Assembly: GCF_016865485.1 (NCBI RefSeq)
Contig: NZ_AP024452.1
Location: forward strand, 2,068,501 to 2,132,500
DNA: 64,000 nucleotides
Direction: 5' to 3'
DNA from: Luteitalea sp. TBR-22
GTDB taxonomy: Bacteria; Acidobacteriota; Vicinamibacteria; Vicinamibacterales; Vicinamibacteraceae
The notes under the pieces are model-generated. The model saw only the letters and a program-made list of their open reading frames with translations, was not told where the DNA came from and ran no database searches. A program made the position numbers and the translations under genes. Below are positions 44,602-54,391 of the stretch, in pieces; positions within the stretch are counted from its first letter, which is position 1, and every line of letters starts with the position of its first letter.

Positions 44602-45564
44602 GTGACCACGATCGGGTGGGGCATCATCGGCTGCGGCGACGTGACGGAAGTGAAGAGCGGGCCCGGGTTCCAGAAGGCGGAGGGCTCCGCGCTGGTCGCC
44701 GTGATGCGGCGGACCGCGCACCTCGCCGAGGACTACGCGCGGCGGCACGGCGTGCCCCGGTGGTACGGCGATGCCGAGGCGCTCGTCTCCGACCCCGAGG
44801 TCGATGCGGTGTACGTCGCCACTCCACCTGACGGCCACCTGCCGTACACGCGCCTGGCCGCGGCCCACCGCAAGCCCGTGTACGTCGAGAAGCCCATGGC
44901 CCGCACGCACGGCGAGTGCGTCGCCATGATCGAGGCGTGTCGTGACGCAGGCGTCCCGCTCTTCACGGCCTACTACCGTCGCGCCCTGCCACGCTTCCTG
45001 AAGGTCAAGGCGCTCCTCGAGGAGGGCGCGATCGGCGCGCCGCGCGCCGTGGCCATCCAGCTGTCGCGGCGACACGTGACGACGGAGGGCGCCCCGCCCT
45101 GGCGGGTCGTGCCCGAGATCGCGGGCGGCGGGCTGTTCGTGGATCTCGCCTCGCACACGCTCGACCTGCTCGACTTCCTGCTCGGGCCCATCTCCGGCGT
45201 CACGGGCGGGGCGGCCAACCAGGGCGGGCACTACGCCGCCGAAGACATCGTGGCGGCCTCGCTCGTCTTCGACTCGGGCGTGCGCGGCAGCGGCCTGTGG
45301 TGCTTCACGGCCGACCACGATGCCGACCGCGTCGAGATCCTCGGGACCAGCGGCCGGATCACTTTCTCGACCTTCGACGACGTGCCGGTGGTGCTGACCA
45401 GGGCGATGGCGCAGGAGGCGTTCGCGATTCCTCACCCCGCGCACGTCCAGCAGCCGCTCATCCAGGCCGTCGTGAATGACCTGCGTGGCCTGGGCGCCTG
45501 CCCGAGCACCGGGGAGAGCGGCGCCCGCGCGTCGTGGGTGATGGACCGGTTGCTGCGGCCTTGA
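44602..45564 (+). CDS. Gfo/Idh/MocA-family NAD(P)-dependent oxidoreductase
   Basis: A 320-residue cytosolic dehydrogenase. The Rossmann start is TIGWGIIGCGDVTEVKSGPGF. Conserved family residues include DAVYVATPPDGHLPYT and the substrate-domain EKPMARTHGECVAMIE with the EKP lysine, then AGGGLFVDLASHTLDLLDFL. The GTG at 44602 follows a GGAGG site at a good distance. An ATG at 44563 would add 13 residues. Substrates are usually sugars, inositols or related polyols. Confidence 0.88.
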   Translation: MTTIGWGIIGCGDVTEVKSGPGFQKAEGSALVAVMRRTAHLAEDYARRHGVPRWYGDAEALVSDPEVDAVYVATPPDGHLPYTRLAAAHRKPVYVEKPMARTHGECVAMIEACRDAGVPLFTAYYRRALPRFLKVKALLEEGAIGAPRAVAIQLSRRHVTTEGAPPWRVVPEIAGGGLFVDLASHTLDLLDFLLGPISGVTGGAANQGGHYAAEDIVAASLVFDSGVRGSGLWCFTADHDADRVEILGTSGRITFSTFDDVPVVLTRAMAQEAFAIPHPAHVQQPLIQAVVNDLRGLGACPSTGESGARASWVMDRLLRP

Positions 45565-45726
45565 CCGTCGGCGCGAGCCGCCGGGGGCACTGCTCGACGC
45601 GCAGCACCAGCAAGGTCAGCAGGTTCCGACCTCGGCGAGCGCACGGCGCGCAACGTGCCGGCAGGGTTCCGGCGTACTGTGTGTGACGTCATGCCAACGC
45701 GCCCGCGGGCGCCGGAGGAACCTCGG

Positions 45727-46524
45727 ATGAGCCGTATCAGCCGTGTCGCTCGTTGTGTGGTCCTGGGACTCTGCCTGCTGTCGCCCTCGCTGGCGGTCGG
45801 CCAGGCGGTGCAGGATCCGCCCAAGCCCTTCGAGCCCGTCAGTGGTCAGGCGGGCAAGGACGTCGTGTGGGTGCCGACGCCCCAGTCCACGGTCGATGCG
45901 ATGCTCGACCTGGCCAGGCTGACGCCGCAGGACCACCTCGTCGACCTCGGCTCCGGCAACGGCATCACCGTGATCACCGCGGCCAGGCGTGGCGCCACCG
46001 CGACCGGCGTCGAGTTCAACCCGGACATGGTGGCGCTCGCGCGTCGCAAGGCCGAGGAGGCCGGCGTCTCGGCCCGCGCGACGTTCGTGCAGGGCGACCT
46101 GTTCGAGGCCGACCTCTCCAAAGCGACGGTCATCACGCTCTTCCTGCTGCCGGAAATCAACATGAAGCTGCGCCCGAAGCTGCTCGACCTGCCGCCGGGT
46201 ACGCGGGTCGTCTCCAACTCCTTCGACATGGAGGACTGGGAGCCCGACGTCCGGACCACGGTGCCCGAGTGCACGTCGTGGTGCACGGCGATGGCGTGGG
46301 TCGTCCCGGCCAAGGTGGGAGGCACCTGGCGGATGGGGAAGGAAACACTGACCCTGTCGCAGTCCTTCCAGAACGTCACCGGCACGCTGGGCGCCGTCCC
46401 GGTGACCGCTGGCAAACTGGCGGGGGCGGTCCTCACCTTCACCGCAGGCGGGCGTACGTACACGGGGCGGGTCGAGGGCGATCGACTGGCAGGCGATGGC
46501 TGGTCGGCCACCCGCGTGCCCTGA
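45727..46524 (+). CDS. SAM-dependent methyltransferase homologue with a signal peptide
   Basis: A 265-residue protein. The N-terminus (RISRVARCVVLGLCLLSPSLAVGQA) looks like a cleavable signal peptide. The rest matches class I methyltransferases of the FAM173/ATPSCKMT-like group: WVPTPQSTVDAMLDLARLTPQDHLVDLGSGNG as overall pattern, TGVEFNPDMVALARRKAEEAG, and TVITLFLLPEINMKLRPKLL. The start at 45727 gives the signal peptide, while the frame is open further upstream. Exported forms are known in soil bacteria, but free SAM is not expected in the periplasm, so the activity is uncertain. Confidence 0.82.
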   Translation: MSRISRVARCVVLGLCLLSPSLAVGQAVQDPPKPFEPVSGQAGKDVVWVPTPQSTVDAMLDLARLTPQDHLVDLGSGNGITVITAARRGATATGVEFNPDMVALARRKAEEAGVSARATFVQGDLFEADLSKATVITLFLLPEINMKLRPKLLDLPPGTRVVSNSFDMEDWEPDVRTTVPECTSWCTAMAWVVPAKVGGTWRMGKETLTLSQSFQNVTGTLGAVPVTAGKLAGAVLTFTAGGRTYTGRVEGDRLAGDGWSATRVP

Positions 46525-46605
46525 GGCCCGAGGGCCCGTGCTGCACCGGATTCACAGTCGCGGTGAGGGCGGCGCACTGTCGCCCACCGCTGATGTCTTT
46601 CCACC

Positions 46606-47658
46606 ATGACTCCAGCCCGAACACACGACATCGGCGTCGCCCTGCTCGGCTTCGGCTTCGCGGGGCGGATCTTCCACGCGCCGTTCATCGCCACCACGCC
46701 GGGGCTCGCACTCCGGATGATCGCGTCGAGCCGCCGCGACGAGATCGCGGCGGCCTATCCCGGCGTGCGGGTGTCGCAATCCGCCGAGGACGCGCTGGCG
46801 TCCCCCGACGTCGACCTCGTCGTCGTGGCCACCACCAACGAGACGCATGCCCCGTTTGCCCAGGCCGCCATGCGGGCGGGCAAGCACGTGGTGGTCGACA
46901 AGCCGTTCACCCTGACGCTCGACGAGGCCCGGCGTGTCGTCGCCACCGCCGAGGAGACGCGTCGCCTCCTCGCGGTCTTCCAGAACCGCCGATGGGACAG
47001 CGACTTCGCCGGCGTGCGCGCGGCGATCGCGGCGGGCGCGATCGGCGAGGTCACCGAGCTGTGGTCGGAGATCGCCCGGTGGCGTCCCGAGGTGCGCGAC
47101 CGCTGGCGGGAACGTCCAGGGCCAGGCGCGGGGCTGTGGTTCGATCTCGGGCCGCACCTGATCGACCAGGCGCTGGAGTTGTTCGGCCTGCCTGATGCCG
47201 TGCACGCGGCCATCCGCCCGCTGCGACCGGGTGCCACCGTGGACGACTGGTTCCACGTGCGGCTGGTCTACGCCTCACGCGAGGTGTGGCTCACGTCGAG
47301 CATGCTGGCCGCCGACCCGACGCCGCGCTTCGTCGTGCGCGGCACGACCGGCACCATCGTGAAGCAGGGGATGGATCCCCAGGAGCGCGCGCTCATGGCC
47401 GGCCAACGGCCGGGCGAGAGTGACTGGGGCCACGACCCGGACCCGGTCTTCGTGTACCGAGAGGGCCGCGAGCCGGAACGGCGCCCGGCCCCGCCGGGCC
47501 ACTACGGCCACTTCTACGCCCGGATGCGCGACGCCATCCGCGAGGGCGCCGCGCCGCCTGTGACGGCGAGGCGTGCGCTGGAGGTGATGGCGGTGACGAT
47601 GGCCGGCTTCGCGTCGGCATCGTCTGGTGAAGCCGCGCCCGTGTCCGGAACGGTGTGA
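46606..47658 (+). CDS. YdgJ-like oxidoreductase (scyllo-inositol dehydrogenase family)
   Basis: A 350-residue Gfo/Idh/MocA enzyme close to E. coli YdgJ, an NADP-dependent scyllo-inositol dehydrogenase. Shared blocks include LLGFGFAGRIFHAPFIATTPGL, DLVVVATTNETH, AGKHVVVDKPFTLTLDEAR, FQNRRWDSDF, PEVRDRWRERPGPG then LWFDLGPHLIDQALELFGLP, and the late GMDPQERAL. No other inositol genes are nearby. It probably reduces a keto-inositol or related sugar. Confidence 0.88.
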   Translation: MTPARTHDIGVALLGFGFAGRIFHAPFIATTPGLALRMIASSRRDEIAAAYPGVRVSQSAEDALASPDVDLVVVATTNETHAPFAQAAMRAGKHVVVDKPFTLTLDEARRVVATAEETRRLLAVFQNRRWDSDFAGVRAAIAAGAIGEVTELWSEIARWRPEVRDRWRERPGPGAGLWFDLGPHLIDQALELFGLPDAVHAAIRPLRPGATVDDWFHVRLVYASREVWLTSSMLAADPTPRFVVRGTTGTIVKQGMDPQERALMAGQRPGESDWGHDPDPVFVYREGREPERRPAPPGHYGHFYARMRDAIREGAAPPVTARRALEVMAVTMAGFASASSGEAAPVSGTV

Positions 47659-47762
47659 CTAAAGTCGACCATCGAGGAGACAAACAAGCGGGGCGTGTGT
47701 GCTGATGCGGTGGCCTCGCCTATCCTTGGGTGGCGACATTCTTGCACCGATTTCGGGGCAGA

Positions 47763-48341
47763 ATGACACACATGCCCATCGCTTCCATCCGTAGAATCGC
47801 TGCCGGTCTGGCCCTGGCCCTGGGCCTGACGCTCGCGAGCAGCACCCAGGCGGCCGCCGCCGTCGTGTACGACTTCAGCCTCCCCGCCAACGGCGACGTC
47901 GGCGCCGTGCGCATCGTGCTCACGACGTCGGACTTCATCACGCCGTCGGACCTGGACATCTTTCCGCTGACCGCTGCCCAGATCGCGGTCAGCTCCGACG
48001 ACGTGGTCGACAAGACCCAATCGGTGATTGGCGTCGACATCGAGCCCGACGTGACCTTGTTCGGCATCAACCTGCGCGGCCCCGGCGGTCTTCTGCTGCT
48101 GTTCACTGAGGACTACCCGGCGGACTTCTTCATCTTCGAGCGGACTCCGACACAGACGGGCACCTTCACGTCGGTCTCCGGAATCGTCGTGAGTGACGAC
48201 GAACTGGAGACGCGCGCGCCGACCGCGACCCTCGTGGTCAGCGGCACCCCGGACGTGCCCGAGCCGGCGAGCCTCACGCTGCTCGGCGCTGCCGCCGCAG
48301 GGCTGATCGCCCGTCGCCGGCGCCAGACGCGGCGGTCCTGA
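47763..48341 (+). CDS. PEP-CTERM sorted extracellular protein
   Basis: A ~192-residue secreted protein. The signal peptide is near the start (IAAGLALALGLTLASSTQAAAA). The C-terminus carries a full PEP-CTERM tag: VPEPASLTLLGAAAAGLIARRRRQ, that is the PEP motif, a TM and a basic tail, for processing by exosortase. The middle is a beta-rich, unassigned region. Such proteins are exported with exopolysaccharide; no exosortase gene lies in the window. An ATG at 47772 is an alternative start. Confidence 0.87.
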   Translation: MTHMPIASIRRIAAGLALALGLTLASSTQAAAAVVYDFSLPANGDVGAVRIVLTTSDFITPSDLDIFPLTAAQIAVSSDDVVDKTQSVIGVDIEPDVTLFGINLRGPGGLLLLFTEDYPADFFIFERTPTQTGTFTSVSGIVVSDDELETRAPTATLVVSGTPDVPEPASLTLLGAAAAGLIARRRRQTRRS

Positions 48342-48352
48342 GTCGCAGCCAG

Positions 48353-48409
48353 GGCGCGGTACCTCACCGCGCCGATCTCGTCCAGCGGCGGCGTGGCCAC
48401 ACGCCGCCG
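48353..48409. repeat. REP-like element between PEP-CTERM and ThuA genes
   Basis: Two hairpins: GGCGCGGT/ACCGCGCC (48353-48373) and CGGCGGCGTG/CACGCCGCCG (48386-48409). The first stem is identical to that at 23168-23188, with a different loop. The position is between convergent genes, so it may be a terminator. Confidence 0.6.
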
Positions 48410-48459
48410 CCCTTCGCCCTCGCCGCCATCCTCATGGCCAGCCGCGCGGCGCCCAGCCC

Positions 48460-51400
48460 CTAGTTCTTCACTTTCATGACGCCGTTCATCAGGCGCCAGT
48501 GGCCCGGGAACGTGCACACGTACGGGTAGTCGCCGGCCTGTGCTGGGGCGCGGAACTGCACCGTGATCGTCTGTCCGGGATTGACGATCGGCGTCGAGAA
48601 GAGCACCAGCGAGGTCTGTGGCACGTAACTCTGGGCCAACGCGTCGCCCGTCGTGAGCATCTGGTCGGCCGCGCCACCGAGCTGGGCCAGCGAGTCGGCG
48701 GCGCCCAGGATGAAGTTGTGCTGCATCACGTCGGGGTTGGTGAACACCAGCTGCACGAGCTGTCCGGGCGCCACCGTGAACTCCGCGCGATCGAACTTCA
48801 TCTGTCCCGGGATCACCGTGAGCGCCACGGTCACGTCGGGTCGGGGCAACGCGGCAGCGGGCGGCGCGGTCCGTGCCGCTGCCGCCGTCGCGGCGGCCAG
48901 GTGTGCCGGGAGTTCGCCGGCCCTGGCGTAGAGCGACACGGCGTTGGTCTGGCGTTCGACCCGGTGCCTCCAGGTGCCCGCCAGCGACTGGCGCGCGCCG
49001 GCCACCTCCAGGTACAGCAGGTCGGGCGTGCTGAGGAAGCCGCCGTCGCCGCGGTAGTTCTGGATGCGGAGGGTGAGGACGTTCGACCCGGCCTTCAGCG
49101 CTTCGGCGGGGACGGTGAAGACCGGCAGCGCCGCAGGGGCGGCCGGATCGCGCGGCGGTGCCGGCACGGCCTGGCCGTTGACCCAGACCTCCGCGGCCTG
49201 CCCGATGCGACCGAGGCTGAAGCGGACCGGGGCGCCTGCCGCCGCGTCGAACGTCCGCGTGAACCAGACGACGCCGTCGAAGTCGGCCAGGCCCTTCGAC
49301 TCCCAGCGGCCCGGAACCTCGATCTCCTTCCACGACGACGCCAGGCTGGCCGCCTCGGGCACGCGCCAGTCGGGGCGGTTGTTGCCCAGCCGCAGGGGCA
49401 GGGGTAACGCGGTCTCGGGCACGGCGTTCGGGTCGGCCTGGTAGAGCGGCAGCACGCGTGCGCGGTGACGATGCGCGGCCACGTACAGCGCGCGACTCAG
49501 CCAGCGATCCTTGAAGTTCTGCGCCTCGAGGCTGGCCGTGTAGATCGCCCTGGCGATCCCGTCCGACGAGGGCGCGTCGGCGAGCGCGAGGATCGCGGCC
49601 AGTCGCGTGTGCAGGTCGGGATCGCGCAGGAGCCCTGCATCGAGAATCGCCTGCGCGCCACCCGGGCGCGTGGCGAGCACGGTGGCCGCGGCCTTGCGCA
49701 CGCCGGCGGCCGGGTGCTTCAGCGCCGCCACCACTGCGCGCCCTGCGTCGCTGCCGACGTCGGTGATCGCGCCCAGGCCGTCCAGCGTCCACACCGCGTG
49801 CAACGCGGCGCCGTTCAGGCCAATCTCGTCCACCGACGTGTTGCGGGTCAGCGCAATCAGCGCCGGGACGACATCCGTCGCGCCGCGCTCGACGAGCATC
49901 CGCTGCGCGTGCAGGCGCCACAGCATGTTGTCGGAGGACAGGCCCGCCACCAGCGAGGCCGGCAGCGACGCCGACAGCCGCGGCATCGTCGGGCGGCTGC
50001 CCGCCTTCGGCACGATCCGGTAGATGCGCCCGTGGTGCCGGTCGCGCATCGACGTCTCGTACGCATTGCCTGGACCGTTGCTGTACCCGGGCGGCGTCGG
50101 GTTGTGCTGGGCGATGAAGTTGTACCAGTCGGCCACCCACACGGCCCCGTCCGGACCCACCTGCGCGTGCACCGGGGCGACCCACTCCTCGGCGCCGGCC
50201 ATCAGGTTGTAGCCGTCGCGCGTCACGAACCCCGCGCCGTCCTTCTCGATCACGCCCTGGCCGACGATGTGCGCCGTCGGCTCGGTGATGAAGGCGATGC
50301 GGTTCCAGTACGCCTTCGGGAACCGGCGCGCGGTGTACAGCTGGTGCCCGGCCGCCGCCGTGTAGCCGCCGTGCACGTCCACCTGCCGGATGTAGGGCGT
50401 GATGAAGTGCGCGTTGTAGAACTGCGCCAGGCTCTGGTAGCCGGGTCCGCTCACCGGACGGCCCCCGGTGCCCAGTCCCTCGACGCCGTCGAAGTAGCGG
50501 TTCGGGATCGCCACGTAGAAGCTCGGGTCGTTGTTGGCCGTCGATCCGAACACGTCGAACGTCTCCGAGAAGCCCAGGCCCCACGTGTTGTTGGTCGACC
50601 CGGTCACGAACTCGAAGCCCGATCCGTCGGGCCTGAACCGGAACACGCCCATGCCGAACTGCATCGGCTTGCCGTTCATCTCGCCCTTGAAGCCGGCGTA
50701 GCCGACGGTGCCCCACACGTAGTTGTCGGGGCCGTACAGCAGGTTCGACGGGCCGGCGTGGCTGTCGCTGATGCCCCAGCCGGTGCTGAGGACGGTCTTC
50801 TTGTCGGCCTTGTCGTCGCCGTTGGTGTCCTCGAGCAGCAGCATGTGCGGCGCGGCGGCGACGATGACGCCCTTGCCGGTGAACACCAGGCTGGTGGCCA
50901 GGTTGAGACGATCGGCGAAGACGGTGAACTTGTCGGCGCGCCCGTCGCCGTTGGTGTCCTCGAGGATGCGGATGCGGTCGGCGCCAGGCTGGCCGTTCAG
51001 CACGAGGTTGGGATAGTCGATGGCCTCGATCACCCACAGCCGCCCCCGGGCGTCGAACTGGAACGTGATGGGCTTGACGATGTCGGGCTCGCGCGCGAAG
51101 AGCTGCAGGTCGAACTCCGCCGGCGTCGTGATGAACTTCATCGAGTCGGCCGGCGAGAACGGCATCTGGTACTTCGGGGCCGGATCGCGCTTCTCGTAGT
51201 TGGGCACGTTGAAGCCGTCGAGGTAGGTGACCTCAGGCATCTTCAGCGCCTGCCACGCCTTGCGTGCCTGGTCCGAGACGGCCCACGTGGTGGCGCGCTC
51301 GACCAGCACCTGGAAGCCAGGGTTCCGCCACGTGCGCTCGTCGTGGCCGAACGCGGTGTAGAACACGCGGCCCTTGCCCTGCGTGCGCACCCAGGTGTAC

Positions 51401-52086
51401 GGCTCACGCCCCTTGTCGTCGACCCGCTCCATCAGCACCGTGCGGTCGACCGGGTTGTGCCGCGTGTGGACGTAGGTCTCGTCCCAGGTGGTGAACGGCG
51501 CCAGGCCGCTCATGATCGGGTGGTCGGGGGCGACGATCTCCGCCGTGAAGTCACCGGTGCCGTGGGTGCTGAACTGCCCGCCGATCATCGGGATGTAGCG
51601 CGGCGCCTTCGTGAACATGAACGAGGCGCAATGCAGCGCGATCAGGCCCTTGCCGCCCTCGACGAACGACACCAGCGCCTGTTCCTGCGCCTCGGTGATG
51701 TCGGTGTGGTTGGCGTAGATCATGATCGCGTCGTAGTTGGCGAGCACCTCGGGCCGCAGCGCCTCCGCCGGCGTCGCCACGTGCGTGAGCTGGATGCCCT
51801 TGCGGGCCAGCGGCGCGGCCAGGATCGGCATCAGCGTCATCGACGGATGGTGCGTGCTCGTGTGGCCGAGGAAGAGCACACGGAGTGGGCGGCCTTCCGC
51901 CTTCGCGCGTTGCGCTACGGCGGACGAGTCGGCCGTGGGTCGCCGGCCTTCGGGGCGAGCGGCGCCCTGCCGAGCGGGCGCCGTGCCAGCGCGCGCGGGC
52001 GCCTGCCCGTGCGGGGCCGCCGTCGCGAGTACGACGGCCAGCGCGGCGATCAGCAGCGACGTGACACGCCAGGTGGTCGGTCTCAT
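48460..52086 (-). CDS. ThuA / PVC-type propeller / HEAT / cupredoxin multidomain exported protein
   Basis: A 1,208-residue exported protein. Order: signal peptide; ThuA glutamine-amidotransferase-like domain (about 65-275; [29 protein letters not shown]); a PVC-type membrane-bound dehydrogenase propeller (about 320-680; [34 protein letters not shown] as pattern); HEAT-like repeats (about 700-840); a beta-sandwich near 880-1000; and a cupredoxin domain at the end. The last has the type-1 copper ligands [15 protein letters not shown] and a Met in GVMKV. The mix suggests oxidation of a bound sugar with electron transfer through copper, which is inference. Its start overlaps an out-of-frame TGA (ATGA). 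Confidence 0.88.
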   Translation of the reverse strand: MRPTTWRVTSLLIAALAVVLATAAPHGQAPARAGTAPARQGAARPEGRRPTADSSAVAQRAKAEGRPLRVLFLGHTSTHHPSMTLMPILAAPLARKGIQLTHVATPAEALRPEVLANYDAIMIYANHTDITEAQEQALVSFVEGGKGLIALHCASFMFTKAPRYIPMIGGQFSTHGTGDFTAEIVAPDHPIMSGLAPFTTWDETYVHTRHNPVDRTVLMERVDDKGREPYTWVRTQGKGRVFYTAFGHDERTWRNPGFQVLVERATTWAVSDQARKAWQALKMPEVTYLDGFNVPNYEKRDPAPKYQMPFSPADSMKFITTPAEFDLQLFAREPDIVKPITFQFDARGRLWVIEAIDYPNLVLNGQPGADRIRILEDTNGDGRADKFTVFADRLNLATSLVFTGKGVIVAAAPHMLLLEDTNGDDKADKKTVLSTGWGISDSHAGPSNLLYGPDNYVWGTVGYAGFKGEMNGKPMQFGMGVFRFRPDGSGFEFVTGSTNNTWGLGFSETFDVFGSTANNDPSFYVAIPNRYFDGVEGLGTGGRPVSGPGYQSLAQFYNAHFITPYIRQVDVHGGYTAAAGHQLYTARRFPKAYWNRIAFITEPTAHIVGQGVIEKDGAGFVTRDGYNLMAGAEEWVAPVHAQVGPDGAVWVADWYNFIAQHNPTPPGYSNGPGNAYETSMRDRHHGRIYRIVPKAGSRPTMPRLSASLPASLVAGLSSDNMLWRLHAQRMLVERGATDVVPALIALTRNTSVDEIGLNGAALHAVWTLDGLGAITDVGSDAGRAVVAALKHPAAGVRKAAATVLATRPGGAQAILDAGLLRDPDLHTRLAAILALADAPSSDGIARAIYTASLEAQNFKDRWLSRALYVAAHRHRARVLPLYQADPNAVPETALPLPLRLGNNRPDWRVPEAASLASSWKEIEVPGRWESKGLADFDGVVWFTRTFDAAAGAPVRFSLGRIGQAAEVWVNGQAVPAPPRDPAAPAALPVFTVPAEALKAGSNVLTLRIQNYRGDGGFLSTPDLLYLEVAGARQSLAGTWRHRVERQTNAVSLYARAGELPAHLAAATAAAARTAPPAAALPRPDVTVALTVIPGQMKFDRAEFTVAPGQLVQLVFTNPDVMQHNFILGAADSLAQLGGAADQMLTTGDALAQSYVPQTSLVLFSTPIVNPGQTITVQFRAPAQAGDYPYVCTFPGHWRLMNGVMKVKN

Positions 52087-53062
52087 CGCGTGCGCCTTCC
52101 AGTGGCGCCGGCCGTGCGCGTGCCTTTCCGGCCCTTGCCGACCGCCGATGGCCGACTGCCGCGCTTCGATTCCCGACTCCCGACTCCCGACTCCCGACTC
52201 CCGACTCCCGACTCCCGACTCCCGACTCCCGTCCGAGCACCAGGTTCCTGAACCGCCGCGCCTGCGCCTCGATGCCCACCTCGGTGGCCAGCCGCTCGAT
52301 GCTCGAGGCGCCGAAGAAGCCGTCGATGCCCTGCGTGCGCTCGAGCACGTACGCCACGTCCTCGGGCTCGGCGATGGGGCCGCCGTGGCAGATCACGAAG
52401 ACGTCCTTGCGCACCGCTCGCGCCGCGTCGTGCATCGCCTGCACGCGGGCGGCCGCCTCGTCGAGCGTCAAGGCCGTCCGTGCGCCGATCGAACCCTTGG
52501 TGGTCAGGCCGAGGTGCGCGACCAGCACGTCGGCGCCGGCCGTCGCCATGTCTCGCGCCGTGTCGGGGTCGAACACGTACGGGCAGGTCAGCATGTCGAG
52601 CGCGCGGGCCTCGCGGATCATGTCCACCTCGAGGCCGTAGCTCATGCCCGTCTCCTCGAGGTTCTGGCGGAACGTGCCGTCGATCAGCCCGACGGTCGGG
52701 AAGTTCTGCACGCCGTCGAAGCCCATCGCCTTCAACTGCCGCAGGAATGCCGGCATGATGCGGAACGGGTCGGTGCCGCACACGCCGGCCAGCACCGCGA
52801 CGTCCTTCACGACCGGCAGCACCTCGCGCGCCATGTCGGTGACGATCGCGTTGGCGTCGCCATAGGGCAGCAGGCCCGCGAGGCTGCCGCGGCCGGCCAT
52901 CCTGAAGCGCCCGGAGTTGTAGATGATGATGAGGTCGACGCCGCCGCGCTCGGCGAACTTGGCCGAGATGCCGGTGCCGGCACCGGCGCCGATGATGGGT
53001 TGCCGCGCGGCGACCCGCGCCCGCAGGCGCCGCAGCATGGTCGATCTGTCGAGAAATGGCAT
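51551..53062 (-). CDS. Phosphoenolpyruvate-hydrolase-like TIM-barrel protein (Tm-1 C-terminal type) with read-through tail
   Basis: The first ~277 residues are a complete PEP_hydrolase-family TIM barrel: [35 protein letters not shown] as overall pattern, [76 protein letters not shown]. The family normally ends about here. The frame instead runs through the CGGGAGT array and 536 bases into the ThuA gene out of frame, giving a meaningless Arg/Ala-rich tail to 51551. An in-frame stop would be met at 52083 (ATGA) if the array were one unit longer. It lies 42 bases after the UPF0261 gene, its partner. Confidence 0.8.
   Translation of the reverse strand: MPFLDRSTMLRRLRARVAARQPIIGAGAGTGISAKFAERGGVDLIIIYNSGRFRMAGRGSLAGLLPYGDANAIVTDMAREVLPVVKDVAVLAGVCGTDPFRIMPAFLRQLKAMGFDGVQNFPTVGLIDGTFRQNLEETGMSYGLEVDMIREARALDMLTCPYVFDPDTARDMATAGADVLVAHLGLTTKGSIGARTALTLDEAAARVQAMHDAARAVRKDVFVICHGGPIAEPEDVAYVLERTQGIDGFFGASSIERLATEVGIEAQARRFRNLVLGRESGVGSRESGVGSRESGVGNRSAAVGHRRSARAGKARARPAPLEGARDETDHLACHVAADRRAGRRTRDGGPARAGARARWHGARSAGRRSPRRPATHGRLVRRSATREGGRPPTPCALPRPHEHAPSVDDADADPGRAAGPQGHPAHARGDAGGGAAARGARQLRRDHDLRQPHRHHRGAGTGAGVVRRGRQGPDRAALRLVHVHEGAALHPDDRRAVQHPRHR
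52134..52231. repeat. Heptanucleotide array at the TIM-barrel/ThuA junction
   Basis: Read on the - strand, 14 consecutive 7-base units, 13 of them starting CGG: eight identical CGGGAGT (52231 to 52176), then CGGGAAT, CGAAGCG, CGGCAGT, CGGCCAT, CGGCGGT and CGGCAAG. No unit contains a stop codon in any frame. Identical units suggest recent slippage. Confidence 0.9.
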
Positions 53063-53104
53063 AGGAAGAGATGGGCAGGCGTCGGCCGTGGGCGACGCGT
53101 GTGG

Positions 53105-54391
53105 CTACCGCTGATGGTCGGACATGCGTGCGCGGAACTCCGCAACGAGGGCGTCGGCGAACGCGGCGTCGTTGATGTGGGCGTCGACCTCGATCACGCG
53201 GACACGCGGCGCGACGTGCTGGCGCAGCGCGTCGAAGAGCGCGGCGTCGGCCGCAGGATCGTGGAAGGGCTGCCCGGGCGCGTCGAGCGCGCTCACGCCG
53301 CGCAGCGGCAGCACCAGCGACGTCGGCCCCGTGGCGGCGTTGAGTTGTGTGGCGATGCGCGTGCCGATCGCCATGCACTCGTCGGGGGTGGTGCGCATCA
53401 GGGTGACCGTCGCGTTGTGGCGATACAGCAGGCGCTCGCGGAACTGCGGGGGCACCGTGTCGATGCCGCCGAAGTTCACCATGTCGCAGGCGCCCACCGA
53501 GACCACCTGCGGCACGCCGCGTCGTGCGGCGGCCGACAGCCGCGTCGGCCCCGCCGTCAGAACGCCGCCGACCACCTCGTCGCACCACTCGGTCGTGGTC
53601 ACGTCGAGCACGCCGGCGAAGTAGCCGTCGTCGATCAGGCCCTCCATCGCGCGCCCGCCCGACCCTGTCGCGTGGAACACCGTCACGTCGTACCCGGCGG
53701 CCTCGAGCGCGCCACGCGCCGCCGTCACGCACGGCGTCGTCACGCCGAACATCGTCGCAGCGACCAGCGGCCGGTGCCCGGGTGCCGCCGCGGCACTGCC
53801 GACCGCCGACTGCCGACTGCCGTCTTCCCGGGGTCCGGCGCCCGGGGCCCGGTGCCCGTTCTGTTCGACCATCCCGCACACCGCGCCGGCCGCGTTGGCC
53901 AGGATGCGGCGCGACAGCGGGTTGAGCCCGGCGATGTCGACCACCGAGTACATCAGCGTGACGTCCTTCACGTCGACGTAGGGCGCCGTGTTGCCGGAGG
54001 CCATGGTGGACACCATCACCTTGGGCACGCCGACCGGCAGCGTCCGCATCGCCGCCGTGATCATCGTGGTGCCGCCACCGCCGCCGAGGCCGAGCACGCC
54101 GTCGAACCGGCCCTCGGCGTACCAGGCGGGTACCAGCGCGCGGGCGCCGCGCAGCATGACGTCGACGGCCGCGCCACGGTCGGCGGTCGCGCGCAGGTCC
54201 GCGAGACTGCCGCCGCCAGCCTGCGCCACCACCTCGGCCGGCACGTCGGGGACGATGCGTGGCGCACCGAGGATCCCCAGGTCGACAAGCAGCGTGCGAT
54301 GGCCGCGCGCCGCGATCAGGTCGCGGACGAACGCGTACTCGTCGCCTTTGGTGTCGAGCGAGCCGAGCAGCAGGATGGTGCGCGGCGTCAC
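53105..54391 (-). CDS. Tm-1-like ATP-binding domain protein (UPF0261)
   Basis: A 428-residue protein of the UPF0261 family, the N-terminal half of the plant Tm-1 protein. Family blocks: ILLLGSLDTKGDEYAFVRDLI, LGLGGGGGTTMITAAMRTLPVG, VSTMASGNTAPYVDVKD, LVAATMFGVTTPCVTAAR, FHATGSGGRAMEGLI and GACDMVNFGG. A low-complexity insert of about 27 residues separates GMVEQNG from PLVAATMFG and is built from heptamers. The GTG start overlaps the cupin stop (GTGA). The next gene encodes the matching TIM barrel, so together they form a split Tm-1. The physiological substrate is unknown. Confidence 0.85.
   Translation of the reverse strand: MTPRTILLLGSLDTKGDEYAFVRDLIAARGHRTLLVDLGILGAPRIVPDVPAEVVAQAGGGSLADLRATADRGAAVDVMLRGARALVPAWYAEGRFDGVLGLGGGGGTTMITAAMRTLPVGVPKVMVSTMASGNTAPYVDVKDVTLMYSVVDIAGLNPLSRRILANAAGAVCGMVEQNGHRAPGAGPREDGSRQSAVGSAAAAPGHRPLVAATMFGVTTPCVTAARGALEAAGYDVTVFHATGSGGRAMEGLIDDGYFAGVLDVTTTEWCDEVVGGVLTAGPTRLSAAARRGVPQVVSVGACDMVNFGGIDTVPPQFRERLLYRHNATVTLMRTTPDECMAIGTRIATQLNAATGPTSLVLPLRGVSALDAPGQPFHDPAADAALFDALRQHVAPRVRVIEVDAHINDAAFADALVAEFRARMSDHQR
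53796..53857. repeat. Heptanucleotide array inside the UPF0261 gene
   Basis: On the coding strand at least nine consecutive 7-base units occur, including GGGCACC, GGGCCCC, GGGCGCC and GGACCCC, then CGGCAGT three times with one CGGCGGT. They encode an insert not expected in the family. The overall insert is near 84 bases, a multiple of both 7 and 3, so the frame is kept. Confidence 0.75.
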
